From positions 1,302,001-1,366,000 of the forward strand of contig CAWASG010000001.1 of assembly GCA_963784615.1 (NCBI GenBank): a stretch of DNA of 64,000 nt, read 5' to 3'. The first letter of the stretch is position 1. The number at the start of each line of letters is the position of its first letter. The notes beneath the pieces are model-generated. The model was not told the DNA's origin, did no database searches, and worked only from the letters and a program-made list of their open reading frames with translations. Positions 27,337 through 36,422 of the stretch are shown one piece after another. Origin of the DNA: UBA11403 sp963784615. Lineage in GTDB: Bacteria; Pseudomonadota; Gammaproteobacteria; Legionellales; Legionellaceae. The position numbers and the translations under genes were made by a program.

Positions 27337-27440
27337 AAGGTTGGGTTGAGGCGGGTTCGCCGAAGCCCAACATGGATGGTTTTGTTGGGCTTCGGCGAAC
27401 CCGCCTCAACCCAACCTACGTTCGATTAATTTCTTTAAAA
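27286..27440. repeat. Palindromic repeat C inside outer D arms
   Basis: The C element at 27338-27419 (ggcgggttcgccgaagccca variant) is enclosed by D arms: attaagttaaggaaattaat on the left and attaatttctttaaa on the right. The same D flanks enclose C at 52804-52954 and 55372-55490. On the left, D and C are separated by the 28-bp repeat. Confidence 0.7.
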
Positions 27441-27454
27441 CCAATGAATATCTG

Positions 27455-28171
27455 TCACTCCGTCAACCGCGATTTAATCCGATGCGTTGCTTGGCTATGG
27501 ATTTGTGAGACACGGGATTCACTGACGCCGAGTACATCGCCAATTTCTTTTAAATTCAGATCTTGTTCATAATACAGGGACAAAACGAGGCGTTCTTTTT
27601 GTGGAAGACTGTCGATCACTTGCGACAATCTATGCTTCATGTCTGAACGCATTGCATTCACATGAGGTTCACTCGTTAGGCCTTGCGCCTCATCGGTTAT
27701 CATGTCATCGGTTACGCCAACATCATCAAAGCCATATAGATGTGCGCCTGCTGAGTCATTCAGCATGGCATGATAATCTTCAAGATTGATACCAAGCTCG
27801 AGAGCAACTTCATGATCTTTCGCATCGCGACCCAAGCGGTTTTCGACCTGTTTTACAGCAGTAGAAATCATGCGGGAATTGCGGTAGACCGAACGAGGAA
27901 CCCAGTCATTACGCCGCACTTCATCCAACATATACCCACGAATACGAATGCCAGCATACGTTTCAAATGCAGCACCCTTTGACTCGTCATAATGCCTAAC
28001 GGCTTCAAGCAGGCCCAACATGCCCGCTTGCATCAAATCATCCAACAGAACAGATTGTGGCAATCGACCCAGAAGGTGGTAGGCGATACGCTTGACTAAA
28101 ATAGAATGCGTTTTAATCATCGAATCCTGCTGTTGATGCGTCAACTCGCCATATTCAACCACTGTATCCAC
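27455..28171 (-). CDS. fliA: RNA polymerase sigma factor FliA (sigma-28 type)
   Basis: A 238-residue sigma-70-family factor. Region 2 (about 18-90) includes LLDDLMQAGMLGLLEAV and FETYAGIRIRGYMLDEVR; region 3 contains RDAKDHEVALELG; region 4 includes LPQKERLVLSLYYEQDLNLKEIGDVLGVSESRVSQ. This matches FliA, which drives late flagellar genes. No flagellar gene is in the window, so it stands alone; in Legionellales FliA can also control virulence traits. Confidence 0.9.
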   Translation of the reverse strand: MDTVVEYGELTHQQQDSMIKTHSILVKRIAYHLLGRLPQSVLLDDLMQAGMLGLLEAVRHYDESKGAAFETYAGIRIRGYMLDEVRRNDWVPRSVYRNSRMISTAVKQVENRLGRDAKDHEVALELGINLEDYHAMLNDSAGAHLYGFDDVGVTDDMITDEAQGLTSEPHVNAMRSDMKHRLSQVIDSLPQKERLVLSLYYEQDLNLKEIGDVLGVSESRVSQIHSQATHRIKSRLTE

Positions 28172-28196
28172 AAAACCTCCTGTTTATGTAACCATT

Positions 28197-28236
28197 GGAC
28201 ACAATTGCATGAAAAAAGACTCATGCAATTATGTCC
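28197..28236. repeat. Hairpin upstream of fliA
   Basis: ggacacaattgcatga and tcatgcaattatgtcc pair with one mismatch around an eight-base loop. The hairpin lies 25 bp upstream of the fliA start, in its leader or promoter. A related hairpin (ggacaaa...tttgtcc) is at 28366-28411. Confidence 0.6.
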
Positions 28237-28365
28237 ATGAATAAGCATAACACCCATGCTTCTTGGTTGGTCATCATAGACCTGGTGAAAGACTTTAGAT
28301 TTAATCCTGGGTTTGCAATGAATATGGGTTTATCTCAAACCCCCTATTAAATCATGAAAACACTA

Positions 28366-28411
28366 TTTGGACAAAGCTGCATGCGTCTTTTTGCATGTAG
28401 TTTTGTCCAAA
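28366..28411. terminator. Hairpin downstream of the Cys-rich gene
   Basis: tttggacaaagctgcatg pairs with gcatgtagttttgtccaaa around a short loop, seven bases after the Cys-rich gene stop. There is no clear U-tract, so its role as terminator is tentative. Confidence 0.5.
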
Positions 28412-28417
28412 CTCCAA

Positions 28418-28651
28418 CTAAGAAGACACTTCACATTGTGCCTGAGCAGCTTTCTGACATTTCCCAGGGCAGTCGAGATCTGAAGAGTACGGGCCTGAAG
28501 AACATCTCAGATTAACACAATCATCCGCCTTTTTTTGTATACAGGCTGATTTATCATATTTTTCTGCTTGAATCACGTCAATGGGGTTATCCGCGGCTTG
28601 TAACAAGAGCGGGAAGCAAGACACACAGCACAATAGGGCAAATCGTTTCAT
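28418..28651 (-). CDS. Small exported Cys-rich protein
   Basis: A 77-residue product with a signal peptide (KRFALLCCVSCFPLLLQAADN, cleavage after about residue 20). The mature part has six Cys (at approximately ACIQKKADDC, LRC, LDC, KC and QC), an even number that would suit three disulfides. AGGAG lies six bases before the ATG at 28651; an ATG at 28654 is also possible. Family not recognised. Likely periplasmic or secreted. Confidence 0.65.
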   Translation of the reverse strand: MKRFALLCCVSCFPLLLQAADNPIDVIQAEKYDKSACIQKKADDCVNLRCSSGPYSSDLDCPGKCQKAAQAQCEVSS

Positions 28652-28678
28652 CATAACTCTCCTTGTTTAAAGTATTGC

Positions 28679-28889
28679 GTAGGTTGGGTTGCGGCTGGCA
28701 AGCCGAAGCCCAACGTGGGGGGTTTGTTGGGCCTCTTGTTGGGCTTCTTGTTGGGCTTCTTGTTGGGCTTCTTGTTGGGCTTCTTGTTGGGCTTCTTGTT
28801 GGGCTTCTTGTTGGGCTTCTTGTTGGGCTTCGCTCTCGCTCAACCCAACCTACATACCAACCTACATACCAACCTACATACCAACTTAC
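28679..28889. repeat. Repeat C with tandem 12-bp expansions
   Basis: A C element starts gtaggttgggttgcggctgg at 28679. In its right half the 12-mer ttgttgggcttc is repeated in tandem, nine units at 28724-28831 (the first reads gcctc). After the normal end (gctctcgctcaacccaacct ac) a second 12-mer, cctacataccaa, is repeated three times to about 28884. Simple-repeat growth of a palindromic element is unusual. It ends at the alaS stop. Confidence 0.88.
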
Positions 28890-31459
28890 GCGAGTAATTC
28901 GTGCAGCGTTGTTAATCTGGCATCCAAATCAGCTGGCGTTTCACCGCCGCCTTGGGCCATATCATCCCGACCGCCGCCTTTTCCACACAATTGCTTAACC
29001 AGCTCAACTGCTGAATAACGTCCACTCAACGATTTACTTACAGCAGCAACAACACTCATTTTATTGTCATTGATGGTGTATAACACCACTACAGCAGAAT
29101 CCAAACTTGATTTCAATTGATCAAGCAGTGTACGAAGACCTTGAGCATCTTGATTATCGATGCGCTTAATCAATACCTTGGCATCCCCTATTGTTTGCAC
29201 GTCCGCTAATAAGGTATTGCCCGATTGAGCTGCCAATTTTTGCTGCGCTTGATTCAACAGCTTTTCTTGCTGTTTTGCCTCAGTCATCAATTGCAGTAAT
29301 TTCTCACTCACTTTATCATGACCTGTTTTCAGTTTCATTGCTACATCGTCGAGTATAGCGAGCTCTTGATTAACCCACTGTAGTGCGCCGGTACCGGTCA
29401 CCATCTCAATACGTCTTACCCCGCTGGCAACGCCATATTCTGCGGTGATTTTGAAAAGACCAATATCGCCCGTGCGGCGCGCATGCGTACCGCCACACAG
29501 CTCTTTGGAAAATGCACCCAATGACAACACACGAACCTCATCACTGTATTTCTCACCGAACAATGCGACTGCGCCAGACTGTTGGGCCTGATTCATATCC
29601 ATCAACTCGGTCACGACTGGATGATTAGCACGGATCTGTTGATTCACTAAGGCCTCAAGCTGTCTCAACATATCGGCAGTTAACGCTTCATGATGAGAAA
29701 AATCGAACCGCGCGCGCTCCGCGTCCACCAAAGAACCCTTTTGCTGAACATGGGCGCCAACCAGTAATTTTAATGCTGCGTGCAGTAGATGCGTGGCCGT
29801 ATGATTCAGTCGAATCGCATCACGACGCGCGCTGTCCACTTGTGCATCAACAGATTGCTTCAGCTGAATCTCACCTGCAATCACTTCACCGTAATGAACA
29901 ATGGCTTGACCTGATTTCTGCGTATCATCAACGCGAAAAACGCACTGAGCACCAAGCAACTGCCCCCTATCGCCGACCTGACCGCCACTTTCTGCATAAA
30001 AAGGCGTGTCGGTTAGAACAACCGCGCCACGAGAGCCTTTGGTCAGTCTAGAGACCGCTTTGCCATCGAGCAGTAACGTCACTACGTCTGCTTTTAATTG
30101 ATCTTGTTCATAGCCATGAAAAACTGAAGCTTCCTTGAGATCGAGTTCAGAAAAATAATCCACGGAAAATTGACTGGCTGATTGCGATTTCAAACGCTGT
30201 TGTTGCATGAGTCGCTCAAACCCGTCGACATCGACCTGCAAGCCATGCTCGCGCGCGATGTCTTCGGTGAGATCCAGCGGGAACCCGAAGGTATCATATA
30301 ACTTAAAGGCGACATCTGCGCTTAAAACAGTACCTTGTAATCCCGCTAGGTATTCTTGTAGCAACGACAAGCCATTCTCGAGCGTGCGCGCAAATTGATT
30401 TTCTTCTTGCGTTAATATTTGCTCTATATATGCGCGTTGCGGAATGATGTCCGGATAGGCATCGCCCATAACATCGGCAAGCGGTGCCACCAGCTGATGG
30501 AAAAAAGGCGACGCTAGTCCCAATTTATTGCCATGACGGACAGCCCGACGAATGATACGGCGCAACACATAACCGCGCCCTTCATTGCCAGGTGTAATGC
30601 CGTCAAGAATCAAGAACGAACACGCACGGATGTGATCTGCAATCACTTTTAATGAAGGATGATTAGGATCAACATCTTTTGTTAACCGGGTCAACGCTTG
30701 TATCACATGCTGGAAACTGTCAATGTCATAATTATTATGTACGCCTTGCACAACCGCTGCAATACGCTCAAGCCCCATGCCAGTATCAACGGAAGGCTTC
30801 GGCAATGGATGCAATGTTCCTTCCTTGTCGCGGTTATACTGCATGAACACCAGGTTCCAAATTTCAATATAACGATCGCCATCCGCCTCAGGCGATCCAG
30901 GCGGGCCGCCGGGGATATCCGCGCCGTGATCATAAAAAATTTCTGTACATGGTCCACAAGGGCCGGTGTCACCCATCGACCAAAAATTATCAGCATCCCC
31001 ACATCGCGAAAATCGTTCTTTCGATACACCAATCTCATTGAGCCAAATATCCGCCGCTTCATCATCGTCTTGATAAACCGTCACCCAAAGTCGCTCAGCC
31101 GGCAATTTTAAGACTTGGGTTAGAAATTCCCACGCATACGCGATAGCTTCTCGTTTAAAATAATCGCCAAAACTAAAATTACCCAACATTTCAAAAAACG
31201 TATGGTGACGCGCAGTAAAACCGACATTTTCCAAATCATTGTGCTTACCGCCCGCGCGCACGCAACGCTGCGAGCTCGTTGCACGTGTATAAGGACGAGA
31301 TTCAAGCCCCAGAAACACGTCTTTAAACGGAACCATACCCGCATTGGTAAACAACAGGGTCGGATCATTTCCAGGAATCAATGAGCTTGAGGCAACCTTT
31401 TCATGGCCACGGGCCGCAAAAAAATCAAGGAAGGTTTGTCTTATTTCAGAACTTTTCAT
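28886..31459 (-). CDS. alaS: Alanyl-tRNA synthetase
   Basis: An 857-residue class II synthetase. The aminoacylation domain has FTNAGMVPFKDVFLG (motif 1 region) and RRIIRRAVRHG. The editing domain carries the zinc/editing motifs HTATHLLHAAL and CGGTHARRTGD. A C-Ala domain ends the protein (KGGGRDDMAQGGG, about 825-838). It charges tRNA-Ala and hydrolyses Ser/Gly-tRNA-Ala. Gammaproteobacteria usually have recA-recX-alaS; here an ATPase gene and repeats lie between recX and alaS. Confidence 0.97.
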   Translation of the reverse strand: MKSSEIRQTFLDFFAARGHEKVASSSLIPGNDPTLLFTNAGMVPFKDVFLGLESRPYTRATSSQRCVRAGGKHNDLENVGFTARHHTFFEMLGNFSFGDYFKREAIAYAWEFLTQVLKLPAERLWVTVYQDDDEAADIWLNEIGVSKERFSRCGDADNFWSMGDTGPCGPCTEIFYDHGADIPGGPPGSPEADGDRYIEIWNLVFMQYNRDKEGTLHPLPKPSVDTGMGLERIAAVVQGVHNNYDIDSFQHVIQALTRLTKDVDPNHPSLKVIADHIRACSFLILDGITPGNEGRGYVLRRIIRRAVRHGNKLGLASPFFHQLVAPLADVMGDAYPDIIPQRAYIEQILTQEENQFARTLENGLSLLQEYLAGLQGTVLSADVAFKLYDTFGFPLDLTEDIAREHGLQVDVDGFERLMQQQRLKSQSASQFSVDYFSELDLKEASVFHGYEQDQLKADVVTLLLDGKAVSRLTKGSRGAVVLTDTPFYAESGGQVGDRGQLLGAQCVFRVDDTQKSGQAIVHYGEVIAGEIQLKQSVDAQVDSARRDAIRLNHTATHLLHAALKLLVGAHVQQKGSLVDAERARFDFSHHEALTADMLRQLEALVNQQIRANHPVVTELMDMNQAQQSGAVALFGEKYSDEVRVLSLGAFSKELCGGTHARRTGDIGLFKITAEYGVASGVRRIEMVTGTGALQWVNQELAILDDVAMKLKTGHDKVSEKLLQLMTEAKQQEKLLNQAQQKLAAQSGNTLLADVQTIGDAKVLIKRIDNQDAQGLRTLLDQLKSSLDSAVVVLYTINDNKMSVVAAVSKSLSGRYSAVELVKQLCGKGGGRDDMAQGGGETPADLDARLTTLHELLA

Positions 31460-31497
31460 GTTATTTCATCTTTAGTTAATTAAATCAGCTTGGGTCA

Positions 31498-32649
31498 TCA
31501 ACAAACCCATTCCTCTAATTTCTTCAATCCCATTACAAATGGTAACACCGTAATGCCGTTTTCTAAATACAATGCATGCTCACCCAAATACAAAACAAAA
31601 CATTTCGCCATTGGATAATCTTCTTTAAAATGCTTTAACCCTCTGAGCATTTTTGAATGAATCGTTTTGCTATGTTTAATCTCAACAGCAATGAGTTGTG
31701 TTTTACCATACAATATAAAATCCACCTCAACGCCATGCTCGGTTCTCCAATAATAAATATTGGTGTCTTTGTTGAGATAGGCGATTAACGCCAAAGCAGA
31801 TTGATAAAATAAAGTTTCTAAGCCAACACCTTGTATTTCATCTGGCGTATCTAAAAATCCAGTAGGACGCAATTGCTGATATACGCCAGCATCAAAAAAA
31901 TAAAATTTATCAGACGCAACGAGTTTGCGTTTAGCTTTTTTTGTAAACACTGGCAGGGAATGCGCAATCAATAAATCATGCAAAATAGAAAAGTAATTTT
32001 GAATAACTTGTCTATTGACGCCAACTTCTCGTGCAATGGATGATGCATTAATGATTTGCCCCTGCGAAAAACTCGCTACTTCTAAAAATCGCCGAAATGA
32101 AGCCACATTACGCACCATGCCTTCTTGAATAATTTCTTCACGCAAATAGACATCAATGTATGTTGATAAATAACGTGACGGATCATCATAATCGTACACG
32201 GCTGGCAACAAACCTAATGTCAACGCTTTTTGTAATTCAAATTTTTCACCCAATTCCTGGATAACAAATGGATGCATCGTGTACTGAAGCGCGCGTCCCG
32301 CTAATAAATTCACGCCTTGATTCCGCAATTTTCGTGCAGATGAACCCGTCAAAATAAATCGATATTTTTTATGTTCAATTAATCGATGCACTTCATCCAA
32401 AATCGGCGGGATTTTTTGGACTTCATCAATAACAATCCAGCCGGTATAATTCTCTGGAATCAAATCATTGAGACGCTCTGGGCGGGCTTGTAGTGCATTG
32501 TGGGTTGGCGCAGACAACAAATCAATATAGATATATGTTCCTTCTTGCAAATGCGTTCTTAACCAACTGGTTTTTCCTGTCCCACGCGGGCCAAAGATAA
32601 AGAAACTGTCTTTGCTGTTTAAAGGCAACTGAAATAGCCGTTTTATCAT
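31498..32649 (-). CDS. AAA ATPase with DUF4143 C-terminal domain
   Basis: A 383-residue protein. Walker A is FGPRGTGKTSWL (about 20-31), Walker B is WIVIDEVQKIP, and the sensor region is FILTGSSARKL. The C-terminal half has a winged-helix segment (EVGVNRQVIQNYFSILHDL) and a nuclease-like DUF4143 core with E-x-DFI and VAVEIK motifs (HGVEVDFILYGKTQLIAVEIK). Such orphan ATPases are common, mobile and of unknown biological role. It interrupts the recX-alaS neighbourhood, so recent acquisition is likely. Confidence 0.85.
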   Translation of the reverse strand: MIKRLFQLPLNSKDSFFIFGPRGTGKTSWLRTHLQEGTYIYIDLLSAPTHNALQARPERLNDLIPENYTGWIVIDEVQKIPPILDEVHRLIEHKKYRFILTGSSARKLRNQGVNLLAGRALQYTMHPFVIQELGEKFELQKALTLGLLPAVYDYDDPSRYLSTYIDVYLREEIIQEGMVRNVASFRRFLEVASFSQGQIINASSIAREVGVNRQVIQNYFSILHDLLIAHSLPVFTKKAKRKLVASDKFYFFDAGVYQQLRPTGFLDTPDEIQGVGLETLFYQSALALIAYLNKDTNIYYWRTEHGVEVDFILYGKTQLIAVEIKHSKTIHSKMLRGLKHFKEDYPMAKCFVLYLGEHALYLENGITVLPFVMGLKKLEEWVC

Positions 32650-32718
32650 GAATTATCGGAATTTGTTATTCATAACAGCAATTATCGGCGTAATCTGCTT
32701 GTTTTGCAAGAAAAATTG

Positions 32719-32757
32719 TATCCTCTCGATTTCCCTGCGATATCGAGAGGATACAAA
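32719..32757. repeat. Minimal repeat F
   Basis: tgtatcctctcgatttccct followed by gcgatatcgagaggataca: only the outer arms of repeat F, without the interior seen at 26479-26622. It forms a compact hairpin just upstream of the nested B/A element. Confidence 0.7.
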
Positions 32758-32760
32758 AAT

Positions 32761-32927
32761 TGGCCTCAGTCATCGTTTCGCCATCCGTCGTTGCGAGCGA
32801 AGCGCGGCAATCCAGAGTACGGAGCTTCGAACCCTGGATTGCTTCGTGCCTCGCAACGACGTCTGATACAACATTGCACATATTGTGAAGCTCATTGGGC
32901 GCGGATGGCGAAACGATGACTGAGACC
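32761..32927. repeat. Repeat B interrupted by repeat A
   Basis: The B ends (ggcctcagtcatcgtttcgc at the left, tggcgaaacgatgactgaga cc at the right) enclose not the usual B interior but an A element (gtcgttgcgagcgaagcgcg ... ctcgcaacgacgtctgatac). A has evidently inserted in, or replaced, the middle of B. Complete B copies are at 43051-43184 and 47070-47205. The 302-bp gap 32650-32951 holds this plus the small F element and no gene. Confidence 0.8.
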
Positions 32928-32951
32928 CAAAAATTGTATGATGTCGAGTCA

Positions 32952-33383
32952 TTACAATGGAACAACTTGTGTTATCGTCTCCATCGAAAACCCGCGATAC
33001 AACAAAAATTGTCTTTGCTTTTGCTTTTCTGCAAAAGACGTATCACCCGAAGGCGCGTATTTTTTCTCCCACACGTCCATCGCGTTACCCAACCATTGTT
33101 GCGGGTCGGTATTGAGCACCGCTTCGATATGCTCACGATCCACACTTTTAGCCTTTAACTCCTGCCGAATCCGCACGGGACCATAACCCTGGCGCATCCT
33201 TACGCGACATAAACTGTCGGCATACCGTGCATCACTTTGTAATCCTTGCCGTTGGCAAGTGGCCAATGCCGCTTGAATCTCAGCATCATCATGCCCTTTT
33301 TGTTTCAATTTATCCGCGAGCTCGGCAAGACTATGTTCTCGTCTTGCCAGCAAGCCCACCGCACAATGAAGCGCTTTATTCAC
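32952..33383 (-). CDS. recX: RecX regulatory protein
   Basis: A 143-residue helical protein with the RecX pattern: LLARREHSLAELADKLKQKG, SDARYADSLCRVRMRQGYGPVRIRQELKAKSVD. RecX binds inside the RecA filament groove and limits its growth. It overlaps the recA 3' end by eight bases, the standard coupling that keeps RecX low relative to RecA. Confidence 0.92.
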   Translation of the reverse strand: MNKALHCAVGLLARREHSLAELADKLKQKGHDDAEIQAALATCQRQGLQSDARYADSLCRVRMRQGYGPVRIRQELKAKSVDREHIEAVLNTDPQQWLGNAMDVWEKKYAPSGDTSFAEKQKQRQFLLYRGFSMETITQVVPL

Positions 33384-34419
33384 TGATCAATTCTTCTGCT
33401 ACGTTTTTTGTACGTGTCATCGGCGTTTTTTTCACTAAATATTCAGCCCTGATCTTTTGCTCCAACTCACTTGCTAGCTCAGGATGCTCTTTCAAATACG
33501 TGCGCACGTTTTCTTTACCTTGGCCAATTTTTTCTTGATTATGACTATACCAAGCGCCCGATTTTTCAATCAGACCCAGCTGGGTCGCCAGGTTAATCAC
33601 TTCGCTTTCACGTGAAATGCCTTCACCATATAAAATATCAAATTCAGCCATTTTAAACGGCGGTGCTACTTTATTTTTCACGACCTTCACGCGCGTTTCA
33701 TTACCAACAACGTCTTCGCCTTTTTTAATCGAGCCTGTTCTGCGAATATCCAAGCGAACCGATGCATAAAACTTCAATGCATTCCCACCGGTTGTGGTTT
33801 CTGGGCTGCCAAACATCACGCCAATTTTCATACGAATTTGGTTAATGAAAATAACCAAGGTATTCGAGCGTTTAATATTCGCTGTTAGTTTACGCAATGC
33901 TTGCGACATCAATCGCGCTTGTAAGCCAACATGCGAATCGCCCATATCGCCTTCAATTTCGGCTTTTGGCGTTAACGCGGCAACCGAGTCAACGATGACG
34001 ACATCAACAGCGGCTGATCGAACTAACATATCGACGATTTCAAGTGCTTGCTCACCTGTATCCGGCTGTGAAACCAACAATTCATCGACTTTCACACCAA
34101 GCTTTTGTGCATAACTGGGATCCAGTGCATGTTCAGCATCTACAAATGCCGCTGTACCACCATTTTTTTGACATTCAGCAATCACTTGCAGCGTCAACGT
34201 CGTTTTTCCAGAAGATTCTGGGCCATAAATTTCAACAACACGGCCTTTGGGCAAACCGCCAATTCCCAACGCAATATCCAAGCCCAATGAGCCGGTTGAT
34301 ATCACATCAATATCCTTATCAATGGCATCATCACTCATGCGCATGACAGAGCCTTTACCAAACTGACGTTCGATTTGCGCGAGCGCAGCATTCAATGCCT
34401 TCTGTTTATTGTCTTCCAT
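33376..34419 (-). CDS. recA: Recombinase A
   Basis: A 347-residue RecA. Start at the ATG at 34419 (MEDNKQKALNAALAQIERQFGK would follow), not the longer frame. Walker A is GPESSGKTTL, with KAEIEGDMGDSHVGLQARLMSQALRKLT, the L1 loop and NQIRMKIGVMFGSPETTTGG (L2). RecA catalyses strand exchange and induces SOS self-cleavage. Divergent from aacS; the 71-bp spacer must hold both promoters. I could not see a canonical CTGT-N8-ACAG LexA box in it. Confidence 0.98.
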   Translation of the reverse strand: MEDNKQKALNAALAQIERQFGKGSVMRMSDDAIDKDIDVISTGSLGLDIALGIGGLPKGRVVEIYGPESSGKTTLTLQVIAECQKNGGTAAFVDAEHALDPSYAQKLGVKVDELLVSQPDTGEQALEIVDMLVRSAAVDVVIVDSVAALTPKAEIEGDMGDSHVGLQARLMSQALRKLTANIKRSNTLVIFINQIRMKIGVMFGSPETTTGGNALKFYASVRLDIRRTGSIKKGEDVVGNETRVKVVKNKVAPPFKMAEFDILYGEGISRESEVINLATQLGLIEKSGAWYSHNQEKIGQGKENVRTYLKEHPELASELEQKIRAEYLVKKTPMTRTKNVAEELISE

Positions 34420-34490
34420 CGGTTCACCTGTGTAAGATATGCAAAAAGAAAAATTATCCCATGGAAACACGCGGTTCACAAGGAATTAAA

Positions 34491-36422
34491 ATGAACACAG
34501 TCATCTGGCGACCAACCACCCCCGAAAGCACACAAATGAGTGCATTTATGCAACATGCTGAAAAAACTCATGGAGAACATTTCGCTGATTATCATGCGCT
34601 ACACTCCTGGTCGATACAAAACCCAGGCTTGTTTTGGACAGCCTTGTGTGACTTCTTTCATATTCAATTTGACACGCCAGCTATACAACCTCTCAACGAA
34701 TACCAACACATGCTGGATGCACGCTGGTTTGAGGGAGCGACTTTCAATTTTGCTGAAAAACTACTCTCACGCGATGATGACCATCCCGCACTGATCTGCG
34801 TGAATGAACGCGGTGAACGACATGTTTACAGCTACCATGAATTAAAACGCCAGGTCGCACAATGTGCCGCGGGACTGAAAGAGGCCGGCATCACCGATGG
34901 CTCTCGCGTTGTAGGCGTATTACCCAATACGTCCTATGCAATCATCGCCATGTTGGCCACTGCATCCATCGGCGCCATTTGGGCATCCTGTTCACCTGAT
35001 TTTGGTGCCGATGCCATTGTTGACCGCTTTCAACAAATTGAACCGCGTATTTTATTCATCTGCGATGGATATGAGTACCAGGGGAAACGTTTTGAAACGA
35101 CCGACAAAATGCAGGCTATTCGCGCCAAGATTCCAAGCCTGGAACAGGTCATTCTATGCCCCTTTTTAAACAAGGCGCCTGACTCCCAGCCCAACACGAT
35201 TCCTTGGGAACTTTTTCTCAAGCCCACAACAACGCTTGAATTCACCCGGCTCCCCTTCAACCATCCGTTGTACATCATGTTTTCTTCAGGCACCACCGGC
35301 GCACCTAAATGTATCGTCCATGGCGCAGGCGGTACTCTTTTACAACACATCAAAGAATTAGGCTTACACACAGACATCCGCCCAAGCGATAACCTCTGTT
35401 TCTACACCACTTGCGGTTGGATGATGTGGAATTGGATGGTGTCCACATTAGCGCTGGGCGCAACATTAACGCTGTATGAGGGCGCACCTACCCACCCCGA
35501 TCCAAGTCGCTTGTTTCGACTCATTGAAGAAGAAGGCGTGTCTGTTTTTGGCACCAGTGCCAAATTTCTTTCTGCTGTCGAAAAATCAGGTGCTATTCCC
35601 AAGGGCGCGTTACCCTTGCATGCCTTACGCTGCATTTTATCCACGGGCTCGCCCTTGTTGCCGCAAAATTATGACTTTGTCTACCAGAACATCAAACCCG
35701 ACGTACAACTGTGCTCCATTTCAGGCGGCACGGACATTATTTCGTGCTTTGCCTTGGGCAATCCCATCCTACCGGTCTACCGCGGCGAATTACAATGCTT
35801 AGGGCTCGGCATGGATGTCGCCATCTTCGATGAAAACGGCAAGCCCTGTGTAGAACAAGCGGGGGAATTAGTCTGCAGAACACCCTTTCCTTCCATGCCC
35901 ATTTACTTCTGGAACGACCTTTCCCAAGAACGTTATCGTCATGCCTATTTTGAAAAATTTCCACCCATCTGGGCACATGGCGATCGCGCTGAAATCACGG
36001 CAAATGGTGGCCTCATCATTTATGGCCGATCGGATGCAATATTAAATCCTGGCGGTGTCCGCATTGGAACTGCTGAAATTTACCATCAAGTTGAAAAAAT
36101 TGAAGAGGTGGTTGATAGCGTCGTGATTGCCCAAAAATGGGAGGATGATGTGCGCATTGTTTTATTTGTTAAATTACATGAAGGCGTCACCCTGGATGAA
36201 ACCCTCGCACGCAAGATTCGCGACATGATACGAACACACGCCTCACCCAGACATGTTCCCGCGAAAATTCTGCAAGTCTCAGATATTCCCCGCACCATCA
36301 ATGGCAAAGTAGTGGAGTTAGCGGTGCGCGATGTTGTAGAAGGCAGACCCATTACCAACCGAGGCTCAATTGCGAATCCGGAAGCGCTCAATGAATTTAG
36401 TAACCGCCAGGAGCTGAAATAG
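34491..36422 (+). CDS. aacS: Acetoacetyl-CoA synthetase
   Basis: A 643-residue ANL-superfamily adenylating enzyme. Start at the ATG at 34491 (MNTVIWRPTTPEST), seven bases after AGGA. The N-terminal ACAS domain is followed by the P-loop-like MFSSGTTGAPKCIVHGAGG, CGWMMWNWM, SGGTDIISCF and GRSDAILNPGGVRIGTAEIY; a catalytic Lys in the C-terminal region is INGKVVELAV. The WMMWNWM and GGTDI motifs favour AacS over acetyl-CoA synthetase. It activates acetoacetate, feeding ketone bodies or PHB breakdown into acetyl-CoA. The TAG stop coincides with the edge of an E-repeat fragment. Confidence 0.93.
   Translation: MNTVIWRPTTPESTQMSAFMQHAEKTHGEHFADYHALHSWSIQNPGLFWTALCDFFHIQFDTPAIQPLNEYQHMLDARWFEGATFNFAEKLLSRDDDHPALICVNERGERHVYSYHELKRQVAQCAAGLKEAGITDGSRVVGVLPNTSYAIIAMLATASIGAIWASCSPDFGADAIVDRFQQIEPRILFICDGYEYQGKRFETTDKMQAIRAKIPSLEQVILCPFLNKAPDSQPNTIPWELFLKPTTTLEFTRLPFNHPLYIMFSSGTTGAPKCIVHGAGGTLLQHIKELGLHTDIRPSDNLCFYTTCGWMMWNWMVSTLALGATLTLYEGAPTHPDPSRLFRLIEEEGVSVFGTSAKFLSAVEKSGAIPKGALPLHALRCILSTGSPLLPQNYDFVYQNIKPDVQLCSISGGTDIISCFALGNPILPVYRGELQCLGLGMDVAIFDENGKPCVEQAGELVCRTPFPSMPIYFWNDLSQERYRHAYFEKFPPIWAHGDRAEITANGGLIIYGRSDAILNPGGVRIGTAEIYHQVEKIEEVVDSVVIAQKWEDDVRIVLFVKLHEGVTLDETLARKIRDMIRTHASPRHVPAKILQVSDIPRTINGKVVELAVRDVVEGRPITNRGSIANPEALNEFSNRQELK

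Noticed and set aside
28724..28831. CRISPR-like array
   Set aside because: Units are 12 bp with no spacers; no cas genes nearby. It is a simple tandem repeat.
28715..29018. Three overlapping reading frames of 60-111 codons rich in repeated LLGLLVG or ASCWASC units
   Set aside because: They are translations of the tandem 12-mer in the C repeat, open only because the unit length is a multiple of three and has no stop.
34420..34490. LexA (SOS) box in the recA promoter
   Set aside because: I looked for CTGT-N8-ACAG and did not find a convincing match; only isolated half-sites.
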